Assembly (NCBI GenBank): GCA_003612395.1
Contig: RAYQ01000010.1
Coordinates: forward strand, 111,014-175,013
Reading direction: 5' to 3'
Source of the DNA: Parablautia intestinalis
GTDB lineage: Bacteria > Bacillota > Clostridia > Lachnospirales > Lachnospiraceae
DNA: 64,000 bases
The notes under the pieces were generated by a model that had not been told where the DNA came from, made no database searches, and saw only the letters and a list, made by a program, of their open reading frames with translations. Positions 59,689 to 64,000 of this stretch are shown piece after piece. The position numbers and the translations under genes are program-made. Numbering within the stretch: the stretch's first letter is position 1; every line of letters begins with the position of its first letter.

Positions 59689-60825
59689 TTACCACCAGGA
59701 AAAAACCACTCCTGCAAGAGGCGACAGCACAATCATTATCATGGAGAAGGTAAAGGACTCAATGGAAATAAGCGTTGCCCTCTGCTTCGAGGGAAACATA
59801 TCCTGTAAAATCGTGTTCGTCCTTACCTGAAGAGCATCATCGCTGAAGGCGGCAAGGAAACCGCCCAGCATCATGACCATATACACTCCTGAGTGCTCTA
59901 AAAGCACGCCAAGAAGCACAAAAAGTGCCGTGGCCGCAAACACATTTTTGTATCGCAGCTTCTTACATTTCAGTATCATCCTGGCTCCCAGGACACCACC
60001 CATTTCCATGAAAAACAGCGCAAAGCCAAGGGCCCCGTCCGGCACGCCGGCCTTAGGCAGCTTCGCCTGCAGGAAAAATAATAATAAGATATCCACAGCT
60101 CCCACCAGTGAGTTGGAGAGCATAAGGAGCATGGTTTTTCTTTCCTTTTTTATAAAAGAAAGGCTTTCTGCAAAGCATTTTACAAATTCCTTTCCGATAG
60201 AACCAATCAGATTGCCGGCTATATTTTTTCCGTTAGCTTTGCTGCCTTCACTTACATTGTTGCCATCACCTGCATATACTTCACGCAGTGGTAACAGCGT
60301 CCCTATCTGCACGGCGCACATAAGCACATCCGCCCCGTACGCCGCTTTATGCCCGATAAACAGCGCAAACCCTGCGCACAGGGTTGATACGCCTCCGCAA
60401 AACCGGTGAATAATCAGCTCATTTGACGCATATCTCTCATAATAAGCTTCTTTTCCGACCATTTTGAGGGAATCGTAGGCAAGGGCGTCCCCTGATCCTG
60501 AGGAAAAATTATAGCTCATGGCATAAAAAGAAAGCGCTGCACAGACCATAAATAAATTACAGGAAGTTATCATGATAATATTTCCGATGATTTTCATGAC
60601 CGTGCTTACGATCAGCATGTTTTTCCGTCCAAACAGGTCTGCAAGAATGCCGGACGGAATCTCAAACAGTAAACTTGTTATGTGAAAAACCGTTTCGGCA
60701 AAGCCGATCTCTAAAAGGCTGTAGCCTCTGGCCGCCAGAATCGCCACCCACGCTCCGGTCAGTGATAAATTCCAGAGCGCGGAAGATACGTATAATCTTG
60801 TAATTTGCTTTTTTATATTCAACAT
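59689..60825 (-). CDS. MFS efflux-type transporter under putative translational attenuation
   Basis: A 378-residue MFS protein with about 12 membrane helices. The loop 2-3 signature is seen as GILADLFGRKNML near residue 62, after FEIPSG. The acidic segment SGSGDALAYDSLK in helix 4 is typical of a small family of MFS drug-efflux-like transporters in Firmicutes. The ATG at 60825 has AAGGAGAT 6 nt upstream, but that site lies inside a perfect hairpin. A 30-codon leader ORF and a strong promoter 300 nt upstream complete an attenuator layout. This points to induction by a ribosome-targeting or similar compound; the substrate is unknown. Confidence 0.87.
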   Translation of the reverse strand: MLNIKKQITRLYVSSALWNLSLTGAWVAILAARGYSLLEIGFAETVFHITSLLFEIPSGILADLFGRKNMLIVSTVMKIIGNIIMITSCNLFMVCAALSFYAMSYNFSSGSGDALAYDSLKMVGKEAYYERYASNELIIHRFCGGVSTLCAGFALFIGHKAAYGADVLMCAVQIGTLLPLREVYAGDGNNVSEGSKANGKNIAGNLIGSIGKEFVKCFAESLSFIKKERKTMLLMLSNSLVGAVDILLLFFLQAKLPKAGVPDGALGFALFFMEMGGVLGARMILKCKKLRYKNVFAATALFVLLGVLLEHSGVYMVMMLGGFLAAFSDDALQVRTNTILQDMFPSKQRATLISIESFTFSMIMIVLSPLAGVVFSWW

Positions 60826-60831
60826 AATAAA

Positions 60832-60869
60832 ATCTCCTTAACTTTTGATTTGATAATCGTTAAGGAGAT
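60832..60869 (-). promoter_or_regulatory. Hairpin sequestering the MFS ribosome binding site
   Basis: ATCTCCTTAAC (60832-60842) and GTTAAGGAGAT (60859-60869) are exact inverted copies, 16 nt apart. In the mRNA the 3' arm holds the Shine-Dalgarno AAGGAG of the MFS gene. GGGAGAT at the end of the leader ORF (RNA from about 60970 to 60963) could compete for the 5' arm and free the site. Confidence 0.75.
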
Positions 60870-60956
60870 AATGCACCAATTCTATTAGATTTGCTAAAAG
60901 CTGTACACAGGCTTCACCAAATATACGTGTGAATAGACTGTAAACTGTCCGTTTTT

Positions 60957-61049
60957 TCAACAAATCTCCCTGAAAATGGGCGCACTATCCCCGTGAAGGG
61001 AAAAAATAGCACCTTTTTTCAGTTGCAGATTTGTCATTTTCCAGGACAT
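60957..61049 (-). CDS. 30-residue leader peptide ORF upstream of the MFS gene
   Basis: ATG at 61049, GAGG 7 nt upstream, stop TGA at 60957-60959. The peptide reads MSWKMTNLQLKKGA then IFSLHGDSAPIFREIC. It lies between the promoter and the SD-burying hairpin, about 90 nt before the hairpin. It is not similar to any gene fragment I recognise. Position, start signal and the downstream structure suggest a regulatory leader peptide whose translation alters folding. An ATG at its fifth codon could be the actual start. This is inferred and rests on layout. Confidence 0.5.
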   Translation of the reverse strand: MSWKMTNLQLKKGAIFSLHGDSAPIFREIC

Positions 61050-61125
61050 GCTAATTCCTCATTCTGCCAGCAGCATGCAAATTTATGGCTAAACTGCCAG
61101 CCTTATATGGCTTACTTTATTATTT

Positions 61126-61154
61126 ATTATAGGAAAGTTTCAGGGAAAAGTCAA
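61126..61154 (-). promoter_or_regulatory. Sigma-A promoter of the MFS leader transcript
   Basis: Reverse strand TTGACT (61149-61154) and TATAAT (61126-61131), 17-nt spacing. Transcription from about 61118 would give a leader of about 293 nt before the MFS start codon. Confidence 0.8.
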
Positions 61155-61258
61155 TTTCTTATTTCTTGAGTTCCCGCTGTTTAGGCAAAATGAACTGATT
61201 GAAATGATTTCTTAAATTTCCCCGAAAATTCAATTAGTAAAGAAAGGACAGATAAGAT

Positions 61259-61476
61259 ATGAGATTCATATATGTAGAATATAATATGTAACCACATTTA
61301 ACGGATATCTTCTGCGGATTGACTGTAATGCATCGGAAGATGGATTGCGAACCACTCCCTGCTCTCAATGTGCGTTAGCTGCTTTGGCAATAGACGAACC
61401 GCTTGAATATGCACGCTTCTACCTTGAGAGAAATGTGCAGATGTGGGTTGACGCGGAAGATTCTTTAGAATTGTAG
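61259..61476 (+). pseudogene. DUF6061-family gene with internal deletion
   Basis: GAAAGGA precedes an ATG at 61259 coding MRFIYVEYNM and then a stop. After about 10 nt another frame continues FNGYLLRIDCNASEDGLRTT, CSQCALAALAIDEPLEYA and MWVDAEDSLEL to the TAG at 61474-61476. The two parts match the beginning and the rest of DUF6061 proteins (about 80-90 residues), which commonly occur on clostridial mobile elements. About 20-25 nt are missing at the junction, breaking the frame. It is a gene scar next to a dead toxin gene. Confidence 0.65.
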
Positions 61477-61496
61477 TAATTCCTGTTAAGAGAGGT

Positions 61497-62031
61497 TCAG
61501 TCTGTGCCTCTCTTTATTTTTGAATTATATTTCTTACATTCTAATTCTAATTTGGGAAAATTCAGACAACGGTTTCTGCCTGTAAATGGCTCTTTGGAGA
61601 TGTATTTCTTATACAAGACATTTGCTTTATTACAGATTACTTCACTATTTTTCCGACACCATTCTAATTCCTGAACACACAATCGCTTATAATATTTAAT
61701 GTTTTCCCTATCTCTCTTAAAAATGGTTGTATCAACAAGCTGTAATTGTTCTTCTTCAATAGGTATTCAGTTTAAAATTTAGGACGCCTAATAGCTTCCC
61801 ATTTATTTCAATCTTTGAAAAATCCATAGAGTTCTTCATTTTTTTATGCTTTTCTTTTGGTGACGAAAGTGGTATACAATATTTATGAATACCACAAATA
61901 ATAGCAATTCCAACAAAAACCCTGTTATCTTTTCCTGTCTGTGGTGAAACTGAAAGCACTTTATCATCTATATTATGTAAATTACGGATATATTTCATAT
62001 CCACCTTGTATAAGTTAAAATCTGTCTGCAT
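61497..62031 (-). pseudogene. Frameshifted ToxN/AbiQ-family type III toxin
   Basis: ToxN/AbiQ toxins are endoribonucleases of about 170 residues held inactive by a structured RNA. The first frame (62031-61756, 91 residues) has VFVGIAIICGIHKYCIPLSS, PKEKHKKMKNSMDFSKI and GKLLGVLNF, all family hallmarks. It stops after NFKLNTY. A second frame continues with IPIEEEQLQLVDTTIF, ELEWCRKNSEVICNKANVLY and RCLNFPKLELECKKYN to 61497. Family members read NF-NNMIPI at the junction, so about 2 nt are lost near 61770. Joined length is about 178 residues. GAGGAG precedes the ATG. The toxin is probably inactive. Confidence 0.82.
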
Positions 62032-62043
62032 ATTTCTCCTCGT

Positions 62044-62141
62044 AAAAAATAGCTATGCGTTTCCACATAGCCATTTGTGTAGTAACTCCATTAGAGTTGC
62101 TAACGCTTTTAGCAGTCCACTTTGCGGTAGGACTCACCTCT
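62044..62141 (-). ncRNA. Putative type III antitoxin RNA and leader terminator
   Basis: Reverse-strand promoter TTGACT (62170-62175) and TATTAT (62148-62153, 16-nt spacing) precede a short region with three small hairpins: GTCC/GGAC, GCTAA/TTAGC and AACTC/GGAGTT. A stem GGCTATG/CATAGCT with a T6 run (62053-62044) sits just before the toxin ATG. This is the layout of type III toxin-antitoxin loci: promoter, RNA antitoxin, leaky terminator, toxin. I could not define clear tandem repeat units. Confidence 0.6.
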
Positions 62142-62263
62142 AATAGTATAATACCATTTTTCTGAAAATAGTCAATCTTTTTTGCACAAATACATAAAAT
62201 CAATAAAATATATAATTTTTCTCAAAGCATTACTTAAATTAATCTACAAACCGGCATTTACAC

Positions 62264-62920
62264 TTATGAATGTATTTTGTTTTTTATACGCAAACTTGCT
62301 TCTATATGCATAATCCAATGTCTTGAGAATGGCATTTGTATTAACCCACGAATATCTTTACCGCACCAGTAATCAATAAGCCAAATTGCATTTTCATCAT
62401 TACTTACAACATTTAATAATTTTAAGTGTTCTTTTCTTTCTTCTGACACTTTCTTTTTCAATTGGTCATAGGATAAACTATTGATTATCTTTTCGGTGCT
62501 TTCTTTTACCTCAAAAATATAGGAATAAAGTTCCTTCATGTTAAGTTGTTTTGAAAAATCTGCAATCTGTTCTTTTACAAGTTCATTTCCTGTTGTAATT
62601 ACAGGCGAATTGATACGTTTTTGATAATTGCCTGAAAAAAATACTTGCTCGTTTTCACTTATCAATGTGTGTGCAACTATATCTTCGATACGGAAAATAT
62701 GCCAAATTGAATATGCAATTGTTTTACTATGATAACCGTCTGCGTTTATAAATGGAATTGCATTAAAGTCTTCTCTGCTTAGCTCCTCATTCAATGATGA
62801 TAAAGTTTTCATTAACTGATTTCGCAGATCAAATAATGTGTCTATACCTGCTTCATAGGTATCTTTCTTTTTAATTTGCGTTTGCATTGTTTTATTTAAT
62901 TCAGACCATAATTTATTCAT
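62264..62920 (-). CDS. DinB-superfamily protein
   Basis: A 218-residue four-helix-bundle protein of the DinB/YfiT type. Histidines of the usual metal site are in YHSKTIAYSIWHIFRIEDIV (about residues 63-82) and in FSRHWIMHIEASLRI near the C-terminus. Some members are thiol S-transferases; the role here is unknown. The start is the ATG at 62920; a TTG two codons upstream is possible. It is AT-richer than the chromosome to the left, as are the toxin remnant and the following gap, which suggests shared horizontal origin. Confidence 0.82.
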   Translation of the reverse strand: MNKLWSELNKTMQTQIKKKDTYEAGIDTLFDLRNQLMKTLSSLNEELSREDFNAIPFINADGYHSKTIAYSIWHIFRIEDIVAHTLISENEQVFFSGNYQKRINSPVITTGNELVKEQIADFSKQLNMKELYSYIFEVKESTEKIINSLSYDQLKKKVSEERKEHLKLLNVVSNDENAIWLIDYWCGKDIRGLIQMPFSRHWIMHIEASLRIKNKIHS

Positions 62921-63012
62921 AATCAATTATCCTTCAACAATTATGTATATTGGGCAGTAGTCACAGGCTTTTCATCCATAGCCGTTGGGATTCTTTCATG
63001 ATTTACATCAGG

Positions 63013-63561
63013 CTATGCCCCCGTATCTTCACAGAGATGAAACCGTTTTATCAATTCTGCCGCGGTTTCTTCAGGCGTCCTCCCTGAAATATGAAATCTG
63101 TTTCTTATAACAGAATAAACCGATCCATACCATTCCAGGTCTGCCCGGATCTCTTCAAGATAGTGATCTTTGTGCAAGTTTTTATAATCATCATCATTGT
63201 ACATAACGTCATTTTCATCGCTGAAAACCAGCCGGTCAAAAATATTTTCTGCTGAATCTGTCAGTTCGATGTTTATCACATCCGGGGAAGAAAAAAGATG
63301 TCTGATATCTTTGATGTAGGACAGGGGCGTAACTGCAATGACCTTATTCTCATTCCTGCAAACCAAATGATTAAGGATACGGCACCGTACTGCATCACGT
63401 TTCATAAGGGTTCCTGTCGAAACGAATTCTTCAAGGGTGGTATTCTGGTCCTTTTTGACTTCATCGTCAAGATCATAAAACGAATAGCCGAGCAGCCCGG
63501 CCAACAGCCTGCCGGTTACGGACTTGCCAACATTTGATACGCCAAACAAAAGGATATTCAT
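63013..63561 (-). CDS. Shikimate-kinase-like P-loop protein
   Basis: A 182-residue protein from the ATG at 63561 with GGAGGTG 7 nt upstream. The P-loop is GVSNVGKSVTGRLLA (about 7-21), followed by FYDLDDEVKK, the shikimate-binding Asp segment of AroK. The KRDAVRCRIL helix lies where shikimate kinase has its FRxxE region, but it lacks the glutamate. The late part (DLEWYGSVYSVI) keeps the AroK-like RxxxYxxxA shape only loosely. It may phosphorylate another small molecule. It lies upstream of the DinB gene on the same strand. Confidence 0.7.
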   Translation of the reverse strand: MNILLFGVSNVGKSVTGRLLAGLLGYSFYDLDDEVKKDQNTTLEEFVSTGTLMKRDAVRCRILNHLVCRNENKVIAVTPLSYIKDIRHLFSSPDVINIELTDSAENIFDRLVFSDENDVMYNDDDYKNLHKDHYLEEIRADLEWYGSVYSVIRNRFHISGRTPEETAAELIKRFHLCEDTGA

Positions 63562-63706
63562 GTTCGTCACCTCCAGGAAAGTAGATTATATATCATACCA
63601 CGTTCCATTATGTTACGCTATAAAAATTAAATATTGACAAAAGTTTTCACATTTTATCAGGCTGAAATTTACGGCGGTGTTATGCTTATTACACACAATA
63701 TTTCAA

Positions 63707-63901
63707 TCAGTTTATTTTGCTTTTCTCAAGGCATCTCACAATGTCCCCCACTGTTCTTAATTCCATAATCATATCATCGGAAATTTCAATTCCAAATTCG
63801 TTCTCAAAGGCCAGCACGGCGTCTATCACATCCAGAGAGCTCAGCCCCAAATCCGCCACCAGCTCCATATCTTCCGTTATTTCCTGAATTTCCCTGTCCA
63901 T
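63707..63901 (-). CDS. Acyl carrier protein, short at the N-terminus
   Basis: A 64-residue acyl carrier protein. The phosphopantetheine serine is in DLGLSSLDVIDAV near residue 21, followed by the acidic helix FENEFGIEISDDMI and the final VGDIVRCLEKS. Typical ACPs have about 75 residues; the first helix is missing or shortened. No good ribosome binding site precedes the ATG at 63901, and an in-frame stop lies about 30 nt upstream. It may be a truncated gene or start at an unusual codon. The neighbouring shikimate-kinase-like gene could belong to the same pathway. Confidence 0.78.
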   Translation of the reverse strand: MDREIQEITEDMELVADLGLSSLDVIDAVLAFENEFGIEISDDMIMELRTVGDIVRCLEKSKIN

Positions 63902-64000
63902 ACAGCTTTTTAAAATATGAATTACTCAAACTTCGCACATAAGTTTTAGCTATGCACCTTGAAAATTCAATATCTGGCAGTTATTCAGTTGTCAATGTTC

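Noticed and set aside
59109..59753. A 214-codon forward open frame over the valS T-box
   Set aside because: The region is explained by the T-box leader and the 3' end of the MFS gene on the other strand.
1..64000. CRISPR array or intact insertion sequence
   Set aside because: No regularly spaced direct repeats and no transposase or integrase gene were found; the repeats present are palindromic and scattered.

Overview
The window looks like a chromosomal segment of a Gram-positive anaerobe of the class Clostridia, most likely a gut Lachnospiraceae member. This rests on strong AGGAGG-type ribosome binding sites, a CIRCE element on clpB, a T-box leader on valS, ECF sigma/anti-sigma pairs, DUF4250, DUF4179 and DUF6061 proteins, and an Fe-S aldo/keto reductase. 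No rRNA or tRNA gene, CRISPR array or intact insertion sequence was recognised.

Layout. 0-4 kb: a ferrous iron uptake operon (feoA, feoA, feoB, reverse strand; feoB runs off the left edge), divergent from a DtxR/MntR-type regulator and an alpha/beta hydrolase. 4-12 kb: a GH2 beta-mannosidase, small and decayed genes, a HAD phosphatase, a LysR regulator with an unknown partner, and an Fe-S aldo/keto reductase. 12-15.3 kb: ECF sigma factor, membrane protein, ABC ATPase and ABC permease in one overlapping operon. 15.5-24 kb: an MFS transporter, clpB under CIRCE control, one intact and one broken acyltransferase, an XRE regulator, and a doubly damaged AAA-ATPase/nuclease gene. 24-35 kb: DUF2974 and DUF3810 proteins, a Na+/alanine symporter, a MATE transporter, birA, a catalytically degenerate M23 protein beside a bactofilin, malQ, and azlCD. 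34.7-47 kb: two paralogous flavodoxin-fold proteins, lipoproteins, aspS with an Hpt protein, a stand-alone FakA-middle-domain protein, an HD hydrolase, an Rrf2 regulator, and an ECF sigma factor paired with an FtsX-ectodomain membrane protein. 46.5-50.6 kb: a two-component system and a third sigma/anti-sigma pair.

50.9-56.2 kb holds a compact type IV pilus/type II secretion-like locus: a secreted transglutaminase, GspF, four small pilin-like membrane proteins including DUF4860, and a PilT-type ATPase closed by a terminator. No PilB/GspE extension ATPase and no prepilin peptidase lie in the window. 56.3-59.5 kb is valS with its T-box.

The right end has accessory character. An MFS transporter is preceded by a leader of about 300 nt with a 30-codon ORF and a perfect hairpin that buries its ribosome binding site. 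Beyond it lie a DUF6061 remnant and a frameshifted ToxN/AbiQ type III toxin whose promoter and structured RNA leader survive, then a DinB protein, a shikimate-kinase-like protein and an acyl carrier protein.

Short palindromic repeats of several families run through the intergenic spaces. Two families sit directly upstream of start codons and include or abut the Shine-Dalgarno sequence. Another overlaps the 3' ends of genes. Together with the SD-burying leader and the pilus-like locus, these are the most interesting features here. All functional statements are by recognition of sequence patterns; no database search was possible.
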